In this document: positions 43,401-51,620 of the stretch, one piece after another
Numbering within the stretch: position 1 is the stretch's first letter
How the letters are laid out: each line of letters begins with the position of its first letter
Source: Pseudomonas rhizoryzae
Lineage (GTDB): Bacteria > Pseudomonadota > Gammaproteobacteria > Pseudomonadales > Pseudomonadaceae
Direction: 5' to 3'
DNA: 64,000 nucleotides
NCBI RefSeq assembly: GCF_005250615.1
Contig: NZ_SULM01000007.1
Span: forward strand, 186,001 to 250,000
Translations under genes and position numbers: made by a program
Notes under the pieces: generated by a model
Databases searched by the model: none
Seen by the model: only the letters and a program-made list of their open reading frames with translations
Told to the model about the DNA's origin: nothing

Positions 43401-43451
43401 GGAGAAAGACCAAAGGAGCAAAGAGGGGTGGTCTTTCGAAAGCGGGGTGAC

Positions 43452-43616
43452 TCAGCGACGCGCGTCGGCGGCGGACTGGTCTTGATAGTGCTGCATGGCC
43501 GCTTGATTCTGATTGACCAGCTTGTAACGCAGGCTGGGATTCTCGTCGGCGAAGGCGAACTGAGCGGAAGACAGGGCAGCGACAGCAAGGAAGAGAGCAG
43601 CCAGAGAACGTTTCAT
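43452..43616 (-). CDS. 54-residue exported protein
   Basis: Not recognised as a named family. The frame begins MKRSLAALFLAVAALSSAQFAFA, a clear Sec signal peptide, and leaves a mature peptide of about 31 residues, DENPSLRYKLVNQNQAAM followed by QHYQDQSAADARR. A very good ribosome-binding site (AAGGAG, 6 nt before the ATG) and its own intrinsic terminator strongly support a real gene despite its size. The mature part is polar, rich in Gln, Asn and Ala, and should be periplasmic. Confidence 0.8.
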   Translation of the reverse strand: MKRSLAALFLAVAALSSAQFAFADENPSLRYKLVNQNQAAMQHYQDQSAADARR

Positions 43617-43863
43617 ATCGAACTCCTTATAGGGACGTGTTCATCAAGGTACGAGTCCATTCTAGGAAACGTTCGCAAACTTATAAATAGCATGCTAACT
43701 AAATAAGTATTGCGAAATCTGCAACAACCGCTCTAGCGAGAGTCTTGGCAGGTCTCTGCAGAATAGAGGCGCGCCCCTAGGTATGAACCAGCCGCCACGA
43801 TGAGCCGCGGCAACGCGGCCGCCAACCCTTACCGCTCAGCCGGCTGAGCGGCGCAACACCTTG
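43617..43863. other. Gap with a 20-bp perfect palindrome
   Basis: Contains the promoter of the 54-residue protein and CCGCTCAGCCGGCTGAGCGG at 43832-43851, a perfect palindrome of unknown role. No gene seen. Confidence 0.4.
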
Positions 43864-44026
43864 CTAGGCTCTGTACGAAAAATCGCCGAGCGAAGGTCAG
43901 GCGAGGCGAAAAGCGCTGAGGAAGCGGACCGGGCTCGCGAACGAGTTTACGAGTGGTAAATGAGCATTCCGAAGCGTTTTTCAACGAAGCATCACCGAGC
44001 GCAGGCATTTTTCGTACAGAGCCTAG
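43864..44026. repeat. Hairpin/MITE-like repeat, copy 2
   Basis: A 163-bp element with perfect 20-bp terminal inverted repeats: CTAGGCTCTGTACGAAAAAT at 43864-43883 and its complement at 44007-44026. The interior shares GCTGAGGAAGCGGA, GAGTTTAC and GTAAATGAGCATTCCGAAGC with copy 1 at 33718-33857, plus an extra segment of about 14 bp. It ends inside the stop codon of the LysR gene. No transposase is encoded. Confidence 0.82.
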
Positions 44027-44964
44027 TCCTTGGCCCAGTAGCGCTGATCCTCAATCACCCGATTCTCCAGTTGCAGGCGTGCGGGGATTTCTTCCTTGAG
44101 GAAGTCGATCCAGGTCTTGATCTTGGCGTCGAGGAAACGCCGGGAGGGATAGAGCGCATGGATGTTGCGCTCGCGCAGGCGAAAGTGGGGCAGCAACCGT
44201 ACCAGGCTGCCGTCGCGCAGGTAATTGACGGCAATGTAGCTGGGTAGCAGGCAGATACCCATGCCCTGGCTCGCGACCCTGGCCAGGGCCTCGGCGACAT
44301 TGACCTGGAAGACGTAGCGCGGCGCCACCTGCAGCTCGCCCTCTTCGCCGGCGAAGACCCAGCGTTCGGAAAAGTTCGGATCGAGCAGGCGCAGGCAATC
44401 GTGCTCGGCGAGATCGGCCGGCACCTGGGGCGCCGGGTGCTTGGCCAGGTAGCTGGGCGCGGCGCAGACCACGCTGTAGACGCCACCGAGACGCTGGGCG
44501 ACGAAGTCCGAATCGGCCAGCTCGGTGTCCAGGGTGATGGCGATGTCATGCCCGTCCTCCAGCAGCGCCGGATGGTTCTGCGACAGACTCATGACGATCT
44601 CCACCTGGGGATAGCGCGCGCAAAAGCTCGACACCAGTGGTGCCAGCAATTGGGTCCCGAGCCCGGTCATAGAGTGGATACGCAGATGGCCATGGGGCTT
44701 GAGGTGTGCCCCACTGGCCTCGGCTTCGGCCTCGCCGACGTCCTGCAGGATGCGTCGGCAGCGTTCGAGGTAGCGTTCACCTGCCTCGGTCAGCGCCAGC
44801 CGCCGTGTGGTGCGGTGCAGCAGGCGGGTCTGCAGATGGCTTTCCAGCTCGGCGAGCAGGCGCGACACCTGGGCAGTGGACAGGTCGAGGGTATGGGCAG
44901 CAGCCGTGAGACTGCCCAGATCCACCACCCGGACGAAGATGCGCATGCCTTGGAAAATATCCAT
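44023..44964 (-). CDS. LysR-family transcriptional regulator
   Basis: A 313-residue regulator with an N-terminal winged helix (MDIFQGMRIFVRVVDLGSLTAAAHTLDLSTAQVSRLLAELESHL...RRLALTEAGERYLERC) and a C-terminal LysR substrate-binding domain. It belongs to the large AaeR/DmlR-like group. Its start faces a candidate LysR box and an orphan terminator-ended transcript on the other strand. The RND operon lies beyond, with its own end at 45178. The regulated gene is therefore uncertain: it could be itself, the putative small RNA, or distant targets. The stop codon is supplied by the hairpin repeat. Confidence 0.9.
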   Translation of the reverse strand: MDIFQGMRIFVRVVDLGSLTAAAHTLDLSTAQVSRLLAELESHLQTRLLHRTTRRLALTEAGERYLERCRRILQDVGEAEAEASGAHLKPHGHLRIHSMTGLGTQLLAPLVSSFCARYPQVEIVMSLSQNHPALLEDGHDIAITLDTELADSDFVAQRLGGVYSVVCAAPSYLAKHPAPQVPADLAEHDCLRLLDPNFSERWVFAGEEGELQVAPRYVFQVNVAEALARVASQGMGICLLPSYIAVNYLRDGSLVRLLPHFRLRERNIHALYPSRRFLDAKIKTWIDFLKEEIPARLQLENRVIEDQRYWAKD

Positions 44965-44965
44965 T

Positions 44966-44982
44966 ATTGCCTTTTTCGCAAT
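44966..44982. promoter_or_regulatory. LysR-box candidate (T-N11-A)
   Basis: ATTGC-N7-GCAAT, a perfect 5-bp inverted repeat with the T-N11-A geometry of LysR-type regulator sites, ends two bases before the LysR start. It is well placed for autoregulation and for control of a divergent transcript. Confidence 0.55.
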
Positions 44983-45003
44983 GGAGTTTCGTCAAGCCGT
45001 CAC

Positions 45004-45169
45004 TTTATTGAAAAAGTTGGACGCCCGATAGTGGTGCAGTGAGCTGCTGTGGATTCGACGTGCTGACCGCGCGAATCCTTCCCTCCGGCAGTGGCTCCTT
45101 GGATAGCTCCTTGCGGCCTCCTGGCAGATGTCTTCAGCGAAGACCTCCGCCAGGAGGTCGTTTTTTTTG
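45004..45169 (+). ncRNA. Putative small RNA divergent from the LysR gene
   Basis: A plus-strand intrinsic terminator (45117-45169) has no plus-strand gene in front of it. Upstream, GGATTCG (45051-45057) pairs perfectly with CGAATCC (45072-45078), and a weak promoter can be drawn as TTTATT (45004-45009), 17 nt, GATAGT (45027-45032). Together these suggest a transcript of about 130 nt from near 45040. It matches no small-RNA family I recognise. The terminator alone is firm; the RNA is inference. Confidence 0.35.
45117..45169 (+). terminator. Orphan intrinsic terminator
   Basis: CCTCCTGGC (45117-45125) pairs with GCCAGGAGG (45149-45157); the stem continues inward through GTCTTC/GAAGAC with one bulge, and a run of eight T follows at 45162-45169. 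It points at the 3' end of the minus-strand RND gene and could also shield that gene from opposing transcription. Confidence 0.8.
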
Positions 45170-45177
45170 CCTGCGCC

Positions 45178-48100
45178 TCAGCCCTCACGCCCTGGCTCGC
45201 GGATGCGATAGCTGGCGATGTACAGCGCCGGCAGGAACAACAGGGTGAGCAGCGTCGCCGCGACGATACCGCCGATCATGGCGTAGGCCATGGGTCCCCA
45301 GAACACCTCGCGGGCGATGGGGATCATGCCGAGGCTCGCCGCCGCGGCGGTCAGCAGGATCGGCCGACGCCGGTGCCGGGTGGCTTCCACCACGGCGTCC
45401 CAGGGCGCGCGACCGGCCTGTTCGAAGGCATCGATCTGGGTCACCAGGATCACCGAGTTGCGGATGATGATGCCGATCAGCGCCAGCACCCCGAGGATGG
45501 CGACAAAGCCCAGTGGCTGGCCGAAGGGGATCAGCCCCAGCACCACCCCGATCAGCCCGAGGGGCGCCACGCTCGCCACCAGGAACAGCTTGCGGATGCT
45601 GTGCAGCTGGATCATCAGGAAGGTGGCCATGAGGAACAGCATCAGCGGCACCACCGCGGCGATGGGGCCCTGGGCCTTGCTGCTTTCTTCCACCGTGCCC
45701 CCTACCGCCACGTGATAGCGCGGCGGCAGCTTGGCGACGAAGGCATCGACGTCCGGCTGTAGCTGCTTGACCAGGTCCGGCGCCAGGATGTCTCCGAGAA
45801 TCGAAGCCTTGAGCGTGATGGTGGGCAAGCGATCACGGCGCCACACCAGCGGCTGCTCCAGGGCGTAGTCGATGCGGGCGAAAGCCTTGAGCGGCACGGC
45901 GACGCCCTGGGGCGTCATGATCTGCAGATTTTCCAGGGTCTCCACCGAGCGCCGCTCGGCCTCGCTGGCGCGCGCCACCACGTTGACCAGATAGATGTCG
46001 TCGCGCACCTGGGTCACCGGGGTGCCGGTCACCACGCCATTGAGGATCTGCGCCACGTCCTGGGAGGAGAAGCCCAGTTGCCGTGCCTTGTCCTGGTTGA
46101 CCTCCACCTTGAGCATCCGCGCCGGCTCGTTCCAGTCGTAGAGGAAGTCGCCCAGTTGCGGACTCTTGCCCAGCACGCTGGCCAGCGCCAGGGCCTGGCG
46201 GCGTACCTCGGCGACGTCCGGGCCGCTGATGCGGTACTGGATCGGCCGACCCACCGGCGGGCCCATCTCCAGCGGCTGGACGTAGCCGGACAGCCCAACG
46301 AAGTCCTGGCGCAGCCGCTGCTTGAGCTTGGGCAGCAGGCGGTTGCGCGCCTCCAGGTCCTTGGCCACCAGGATCACCTGGCCATAGAAGGGATTCTCCA
46401 ATTGCTGGTCCAGCGGCAGGTAGAAGCGCACCGCGCCCTGGCCGACATAGGAACTCCAGTGGGCCACGTCCGGGTCATTGGCGAGGGTCTGCTCGAATCT
46501 GTCCATCTGCGCGCGGGTGGCGTCGAGGGAGGCGTTCTGCGGCAGGTTGAAATCGATCAGCAACTCGGGCCGATCCGAGGACGGGAAGAACTGGTTCTGC
46601 ACGAACTTCATGGCGAACAGCGCCGCGGCGAACAGCAGCACCGTGAGCAGGATGGTCAGCCAGCGATGGCGCATGGCGCCCAGCAGCAGGCCATCGGACC
46701 AACGCGCCAGGCGGCCGGGCTGGTCGTGATCCTTTTTCTTCACCTGCTTGGGCAGGATGTGCACGCCGATCACCGGCGAAAAGAACACCGCGACGATCCA
46801 GGACAGCAACAGGGCCACCGCGATCACCGCGAACAGAGTGAAGGTGTACTGGCCAGCGCTGCTGGAGTTGAGACCGATGGGCACGAAGCCGGCCACCGTC
46901 ACCAGGGTGCCGGTGAGCATGGGAAAGGCGGTAGATTCGTAGGCGAAGGTCGCCGAGCGGTGCAGCGACTCGCCCTCCTCGCGCTTGGTCACCATCATCT
47001 CCACGGTGATCATGGCGTCGTCCACCAGCAGGCCCAGGGCGATGATCAGCGCGCCCAGGGAGATCCGCTGCATGGTGATGCCGCTGTACTCCATGAAGAC
47101 GAACACCAGCGCCAGGGTCAGCGGAATCGACAGCGCCACCACCAGCCCGGCACGCACGCCGAGGCTGATGAAGCTCACCACCAGCACGATAATGACCGCC
47201 TCGAACAGCGCCCGGGTAAAGCCGCCCACGGCCTTCTCCACCACCTGCGCCTGGTTGGAGACCACGTGCACGCCGATACCCACCGGCAGGTCGGCGGTCA
47301 ATTCCTGCATCTTCTCGGTGAGCGCCGCGCCGAAGGTCTGGATGTTGCCGCCACTGCTCATGGCGATGGCCAGGCCAATGGCCGGCTGGCCGTTGTAGCG
47401 GAACAACGAACTGGGCGGATCGGCATAGCCGCTGCGGATGTCGGCGAGATCGGTGAGGCGGTAGAAGCGGTCGTCGATGCGCAGGTTGACCGCGGCGAGG
47501 TCGGCGGTGGAGCGGAATTCGCCGCTGGTTCTCACGCTGATGCGCTCGGCCCCGGACTCGATGGTGCCCGAGGGGGTCACCGCGTTCTGCTGCTGCAGGC
47601 TCTGCATCACCTGGCGCTGGTCGATGCCCAGGGCAGCGAGCTTGCGGGTGGAGAAGTCCAGGTAGATGACCTGGTTCTCCGCGCCGAGCACCTGCACCTT
47701 GCCGATGCCCGGCACGCTGCGGATCTCGCGGCGCACCTGCTCTACCTGGTCGCGCAGCTGGCGCATGCTGAAGCCGTCGCCGGTGAAGGCATAGATGCTG
47801 CCGAAGACGTCGCCGAATTCGTCGTTGAAGGCCGGGCCCTGGATACCCTGGGGGAATTCGCCCTGGATGTCCGCGATCTTCTTGCGTACCTGGTACCAGA
47901 TGTCGGGAATCGCCTTGGCCGGCGTGGTGTCGCGCAGATAGACGAACACCGTGGATTGCCCCGGCCGGGTGAAGCTCTTGGTGTAGTCGAGGGAATCCAG
48001 CTCTTCGAGTTTCTTCTCCACCCGCTCGGTGACCTGGCGCAGGGTTTCCTCGGTGGTCGCCCCCGGCCAGCGGGTCTGGATGACCATGGTCTTGATGGCG

Positions 48101-48228
48101 AAGGACGGATCTTCCTCACGCCCCAGCTTCATGTAGGAGAAGACGCCCATCAGCAGGGCAACGAACATCAGGTACCAGACGAAGGATTGGTGGCGCAGCG
48201 CCCAGTCCGACAGGTTGAAGCCCTTCAT
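45178..48228 (-). CDS. RND efflux pump, inner-membrane transporter subunit
   Basis: A 1016-residue HAE1-type RND protein: the first span LSDWALRHQSFVWYLMFVALLMGVFSYMKLGREEDP is followed by the porter domain, spans 2-6 including LGLLVDDAMITVEMM with the charged residues of the proton relay, the second porter half and spans 8-12 (FVAILGVLALIGIIIRNSVILV). It exports drugs, detergents or lipophilic compounds as a trimer with periplasmic adaptors and an outer-membrane channel. Its start overlaps the second adaptor gene by 4 nt. The two-adaptor-plus-RND layout and the length resemble TriABC of P. aeruginosa, the triclosan pump, which recruits its channel from elsewhere. No channel gene is present here. 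Confidence 0.93.
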   Translation of the reverse strand: MKGFNLSDWALRHQSFVWYLMFVALLMGVFSYMKLGREEDPSFAIKTMVIQTRWPGATTEETLRQVTERVEKKLEELDSLDYTKSFTRPGQSTVFVYLRDTTPAKAIPDIWYQVRKKIADIQGEFPQGIQGPAFNDEFGDVFGSIYAFTGDGFSMRQLRDQVEQVRREIRSVPGIGKVQVLGAENQVIYLDFSTRKLAALGIDQRQVMQSLQQQNAVTPSGTIESGAERISVRTSGEFRSTADLAAVNLRIDDRFYRLTDLADIRSGYADPPSSLFRYNGQPAIGLAIAMSSGGNIQTFGAALTEKMQELTADLPVGIGVHVVSNQAQVVEKAVGGFTRALFEAVIIVLVVSFISLGVRAGLVVALSIPLTLALVFVFMEYSGITMQRISLGALIIALGLLVDDAMITVEMMVTKREEGESLHRSATFAYESTAFPMLTGTLVTVAGFVPIGLNSSSAGQYTFTLFAVIAVALLLSWIVAVFFSPVIGVHILPKQVKKKDHDQPGRLARWSDGLLLGAMRHRWLTILLTVLLFAAALFAMKFVQNQFFPSSDRPELLIDFNLPQNASLDATRAQMDRFEQTLANDPDVAHWSSYVGQGAVRFYLPLDQQLENPFYGQVILVAKDLEARNRLLPKLKQRLRQDFVGLSGYVQPLEMGPPVGRPIQYRISGPDVAEVRRQALALASVLGKSPQLGDFLYDWNEPARMLKVEVNQDKARQLGFSSQDVAQILNGVVTGTPVTQVRDDIYLVNVVARASEAERRSVETLENLQIMTPQGVAVPLKAFARIDYALEQPLVWRRDRLPTITLKASILGDILAPDLVKQLQPDVDAFVAKLPPRYHVAVGGTVEESSKAQGPIAAVVPLMLFLMATFLMIQLHSIRKLFLVASVAPLGLIGVVLGLIPFGQPLGFVAILGVLALIGIIIRNSVILVTQIDAFEQAGRAPWDAVVEATRHRRRPILLTAAAASLGMIPIAREVFWGPMAYAMIGGIVAATLLTLLFLPALYIASYRIREPGREG

Positions 48229-49295
48229 GGCCGCGCGCCCTCGCTATCCTTCACCTGCTGCCCTTCCTCGATACTGTTGACGCCGGCGACCACCACCCGC
48301 TCGCCGGCCTGCAGACCACTGCCGATCCACGCCTGGCCGTCGGCCTCGCGCAGGACCTGGACCGGGCGCTGGCGGACGCGGGCCTGTTGGCCCTGACCCT
48401 CCACTACCCAGACCGACGTCTGCTCGCCCTGGCGGCGTAAGGCCTGGACCGGCAGCGCCAAGCCCTCGGCGGCGGGCAGTTCCAGCTCGCCCTGTACCAG
48501 GGTGCCGATGCGCAGGGCGTCCGGCGGATCGAGCAGGGTCAGACGCACGCGCCGGGTGCGGGTGGTGGCATCGGCCTGGGGTTCGATCTCGCGGACCTTG
48601 CCCACCACCGCCACCTCCGGATCCAGCGCCATGCGGACGGTCATCTGGCGCTCCGGCGCCAGTTGGCCGATGGCCTGGGCCGGCAGATCCAGCACCGCTT
48701 CGCGGATGTCCGGCCGGGCCACCCGGACCACCGGCTGGCCGGCGGACACCACCTGGCCGACCTCGGCCTGCCAGGCGGTGATCACCCCGTCGAAATCGCT
48801 GTAGAGCTCGGCATAGTCGCGCTGATCGCGGGCCTGGCGCTCGGCGCTCAACGCCTGCTCGCGCGAGGCTTCCAGCGTATGCAACCGGGTCAGGGCCTGA
48901 TCCAGCTGGGAGCGCGAACCGACGCCCTGATCGAAGAGTTGCTGCTGGCGCCGCGCATCGGCCTTGGCATCACGCCATTGGGCCTCGGCATCGGCGGTCT
49001 GGCCCTCGCGGCTGCGCAGGGCGTTGTCCTGGTCGGTGGGGTCCAGCGCGGCCAGCAATTGGCCCCGGCGTACGGTTGCACCCACGTCGAGCGGACGGCG
49101 GGTCATGCGCCCACCGACGCGAAAGGCCAGCACGCTTTCGTAGCGCGCCTGGATGCTGCCGGCGAAGACTTCCCGCTGCGGCGCTGGCGCCTTCAGGGTC
49201 AGGGTCGCCACGGGCCGCACCGGTGGCGGCGGGGCCTCGTCGTCGGAGCAGCCACCGAGCGCCAGCAGCAGCGAGAGCGTCAGCAAGCGCTTCAT
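48225..49295 (-). CDS. RND efflux adaptor lipoprotein (second)
   Basis: A 356-residue membrane-fusion protein with a lipoprotein signal, MKRLLTLSLLLALGGC, acylated at Cys16. A barrel-sandwich hybrid domain (VGGRMTRRPLDVGATVRRGQLLAALDPTDQ) is followed by an alpha-hairpin (ADAEAQWRDAKADARRQQQLFDQGVGSRSQLDQALTRLHTLEASREQAL) and beta-barrel and membrane-proximal domains. It links the RND trimer to an outer-membrane channel. It overlaps both neighbours by 4 nt, so the three genes form one translationally coupled operon. It is clearly distinct from the first adaptor and not a recent duplicate. Confidence 0.92.
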   Translation of the reverse strand: MKRLLTLSLLLALGGCSDDEAPPPPVRPVATLTLKAPAPQREVFAGSIQARYESVLAFRVGGRMTRRPLDVGATVRRGQLLAALDPTDQDNALRSREGQTADAEAQWRDAKADARRQQQLFDQGVGSRSQLDQALTRLHTLEASREQALSAERQARDQRDYAELYSDFDGVITAWQAEVGQVVSAGQPVVRVARPDIREAVLDLPAQAIGQLAPERQMTVRMALDPEVAVVGKVREIEPQADATTRTRRVRLTLLDPPDALRIGTLVQGELELPAAEGLALPVQALRRQGEQTSVWVVEGQGQQARVRQRPVQVLREADGQAWIGSGLQAGERVVVAGVNSIEEGQQVKDSEGARP

Positions 49296-50395
49296 GGGCG
49301 CACCTCGGCGAAGGTCGAGCGCTCGGCGACTTCGACACGCTGCCCGGGACTCAGGGACTGCCCCCCGGCGATCACGATACGGTCGCCGGCCTTGAGGCCA
49401 TCGCTGACGATGATGCTGTCGCGGGTGTAACGCTCGATGTGCAAGGGTTGCAGACTCACCCGTCCATCGTCGTCCAGACGCCACACCGCCGGCTGGTCGG
49501 TGGTGCCGTTCAGCGCCGTCCAGGGCAAGGCGAAGCCCTGCGCCGCCGTACTCGGCACCTGGGCGTTGACCACCGCGCCCAGCGTCATGGCGGGTGGTGG
49601 CTGATCGAGTTGCACCTTGATGCGTACCGTGCCGGTCGCCGCCACCGTCGGGGCGATCTCGCGCAGGGTGCCCTGGGTGGTCACCGTAGGTTGCCCCTGC
49701 AGGGCAACGGGCAGGGTCTGGCCGAGTTTCAATTCGCGGGACAGGGATTCGTAGAGTTCGAAGACCGCATCCCGCTCGCCGCTCACCGCCAGGTCGAAGA
49801 TCGCCGCACCGGCCTGCACCACCTGCCCCGCCTCGGCATGGCGAGCGGTCAGCACCCCGGCGGCACTGGCGCGCAATTCGGCGTAACCCAGTTGCTTGCG
49901 CGCATCGTCGCGCTGGGCCACGGCGGCCTGCAGGGCGCTACGGGCGCCGTCGAGCGTCGCCTGGGCCTGATCGTACTGGCTGCGACTGGTATAGCCCTTG
50001 GGCAACAGCGCGGCCTGGCGCTCGAAGTCCACCCGCGCCAGCCGCGTGCGGGCTTCCTGGGCGTCCACCTGGGCCTGGGCGGCCGCCAGGTTATTACGCA
50101 GATCCTGGGGGTCCAGTCGCGCCAGCACCTGGCCTTCGCGCACCCGGTTGCCGACGTCCGCCAAGCGCTCGCTGATCTTGCCGCTCACCCGGAAACCGAG
50201 GGGCGTCTGGACCCGCGCCTGGATATCGCCGGTGAAGGCGATGGGTTGGGTATCGCTCACGGGACTCACCTGGGTCACCACCACCCGTGCCAGTTCCTGG
50301 GCAGGCGGCTGCTCCTGCGAGCAGCCCGTTGACAGGGCGACCAACCCCCACAGGGCGATGACCGGACTGCAGGTGACGAAGCGGGAAGCCCTCAT
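49292..50395 (-). CDS. RND efflux adaptor lipoprotein (first)
   Basis: A 367-residue membrane-fusion protein starting at 50395 with AAGGA 5 nt upstream. The lipobox LSTGC follows an N-terminal hydrophobic segment (FVTCSPVIALWGLVALSTGC). The biotinyl-like half motifs (FRVSGKISERLADVGNRVREGQVLARLDPQD), the helical hairpin, and LRASAAGVLTARHAEAGQVVQAG mark an HlyD/AcrA adaptor. Two unlike adaptors preceding one RND gene is the arrangement of TriAB with TriC, in which both adaptors are required. The operon promoter lies in the 305-bp gap upstream. Confidence 0.92.
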   Translation of the reverse strand: MRASRFVTCSPVIALWGLVALSTGCSQEQPPAQELARVVVTQVSPVSDTQPIAFTGDIQARVQTPLGFRVSGKISERLADVGNRVREGQVLARLDPQDLRNNLAAAQAQVDAQEARTRLARVDFERQAALLPKGYTSRSQYDQAQATLDGARSALQAAVAQRDDARKQLGYAELRASAAGVLTARHAEAGQVVQAGAAIFDLAVSGERDAVFELYESLSRELKLGQTLPVALQGQPTVTTQGTLREIAPTVAATGTVRIKVQLDQPPPAMTLGAVVNAQVPSTAAQGFALPWTALNGTTDQPAVWRLDDDGRVSLQPLHIERYTRDSIIVSDGLKAGDRIVIAGGQSLSPGQRVEVAERSTFAEVRP

Positions 50396-50700
50396 GATTG
50401 TCCTTATCGGTGGAAGAGGAGCGCTCGCGAACTGACCACACCTGATGCAGAGGGTTCGCCTGGGCAATTGTCAGACGCATGGCCGAACTTGGGAAGCGCC
50501 GCGGCCGATTCCGCTACGCAATCGCCCCCGCGTCGCTCAATCTGCCGACAAATGTTCACAAATACCCTGGAACCCCGCATTCCAGGCGACAGTCAACTAA
50601 GACGTGCACTACAGAGCTATGTGTCTGTAGCTGAGGCCCGCCGCCGAGCGGAGCGGGCCAGAAACGAATTCACGGGTTCCTAGCCAAGAGGCCGATATTC
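50396..50700. other. Divergent gap upstream of the RND operon
   Basis: 305 bp holding the promoters of the efflux operon and of the small exported protein on the other strand. No gene or striking repeat was found, and no regulator gene adjoins on this side. Confidence 0.4.
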
Positions 50701-50928
50701 ATGAAAAAGCTGCTGATTACCTCTACCGCTGTTGTAATGCTGTCTATGGCCACGGGTGTCTTCGCGGCCGACACCTCCAAGAGCGACACCGCCGTCAGCG
50801 GTTCGGCCACTGCGCCGGTGCCGGGCAAGACCACCGTCGAGGGTGGTGCGGATGGTGGCGCCAAGGTGCCCTTCAAGAGCGACAAGCCCAACAAGGTCGA
50901 CGCGCGCAATCAGAACAACATGCAGTAA
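50701..50928 (+). CDS. Small exported protein, unknown family
   Basis: A 75-residue protein with GAGG upstream of its ATG and a strong terminator after it. A Sec signal peptide (MKKLLITSTAVVMLSMATGVFA, cut before ADTS) leaves a mature 53-residue chain rich in Gly, Lys, Asp, Ser and Pro without hydrophobic core, probably disordered (TSKSDTAVSGSATAPVPGK ... NKVDARNQNNMQ). No cysteine or known motif. Likely periplasmic or secreted. Function unknown. Confidence 0.75.
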   Translation: MKKLLITSTAVVMLSMATGVFAADTSKSDTAVSGSATAPVPGKTTVEGGADGGAKVPFKSDKPNKVDARNQNNMQ

Positions 50929-50954
50929 CGGCCTGCCCCAGGCAGGCGGTAACA

Positions 50955-50982
50955 AAAAGCCCCGGCATGCCGGGGCTTTTTG
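50955..50982. terminator. Perfect intrinsic terminator
   Basis: AAAAAGCCCCGGC and its exact complement flank a short AT centre, a 28-bp near-perfect palindrome with A-run before and T-run after. It ends the small exported-protein gene and can work in both directions. Confidence 0.92.
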
Positions 50983-51012
50983 CTGTCTGGCGGCCAGGCC
51001 GCAGACAAAACA

Positions 51013-51032
51013 AACCCCGCCGGAGCGGGGTT
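51013..51032 (-). terminator. Intrinsic terminator of the DUF1127 gene
   Basis: AACCCCGC and GCGGGGTT pair around a CGGA loop; on the minus strand the stem is followed by TGTTTTGT. It lies 25 nt beyond the stop of the DUF1127 gene. Confidence 0.8.
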
Positions 51033-51057
51033 CGTGGAAGCTGTGTAGCCGCCGGGC

Positions 51058-51267
51058 TTAGCGCCAGAAAGGCTTGTGCATTTCCTGGTAACGCTGGGCC
51101 TCGGTGATGCCGGCGTCGGCCAGCATGCGGGTGTCGAGACGAGCCAGTTCGTTACGGCTGGCAATGCGACGCTGCCAGGTGGCCAGCGTGGAGAGCACGC
51201 GCAGAACGAAGGGGACGCGGGTGCTGGGTTCGGCTTGGTACAGCGAGGAACTGAAGGTGCGTTCCAT
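51058..51267 (-). CDS. DUF1127 (YjiS-like) small protein
   Basis: A 69-residue protein whose second half carries the DUF1127 pattern: WQRRIASRNELARLDTRMLADAGITEAQRYQEMHKPFWR, with the conserved L-x-x-L-D-x-x-x-L-x-D-x-G-I and the final PFWR. The N-terminal 25 residues are variable. Some alphaproteobacterial relatives bind RNA and influence phosphate and carbon metabolism; no role is established for Pseudomonas members. Monocistronic, with its own terminator. Confidence 0.85.
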   Translation of the reverse strand: MERTFSSSLYQAEPSTRVPFVLRVLSTLATWQRRIASRNELARLDTRMLADAGITEAQRYQEMHKPFWR

Positions 51268-51620
51268 GGTGGCTTTCCTTCCCGCTTATGACGGGTACTG
51301 GTCATCGAATGGCGCCATTGTCTCGCCAGGCGAGTGCTACCACCAGTAACAGTCCAGGGAAAGGTTCGCGGGTCACTCAGCACACAATTGCAACTGTACT
51401 GCTGCAATATGGGTCATTCTGTAACGCCAAGCACCATTGCAGTGCATTTTTCGGTTACCAGAGGGAACAGACGAGGGAATTTGGCCTGTACAGTTCCGCC
51501 AAAGCCCTGCAAACAGAGGTGCTGTTCTACCTCTTACCGCGCTTGCTGTCCAGCAAAACGCCCACTTTTGCCCCACGAGAGGGCGACCCCGGCACAGTCA
51601 TTGCCGGGATCGCCTAGGCA
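51268..51620. other. Gap upstream of the DUF1127 gene
   Basis: 353 bp with no gene. It is AT-richer than its surroundings and contains ATTGCA-N10-TGCAAT at about 51385-51406 and a 7-bp hairpin CCCGGCA/TGCCGGG at 51590-51610 close to the end of the permease gene, without a U-run. Confidence 0.4.
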
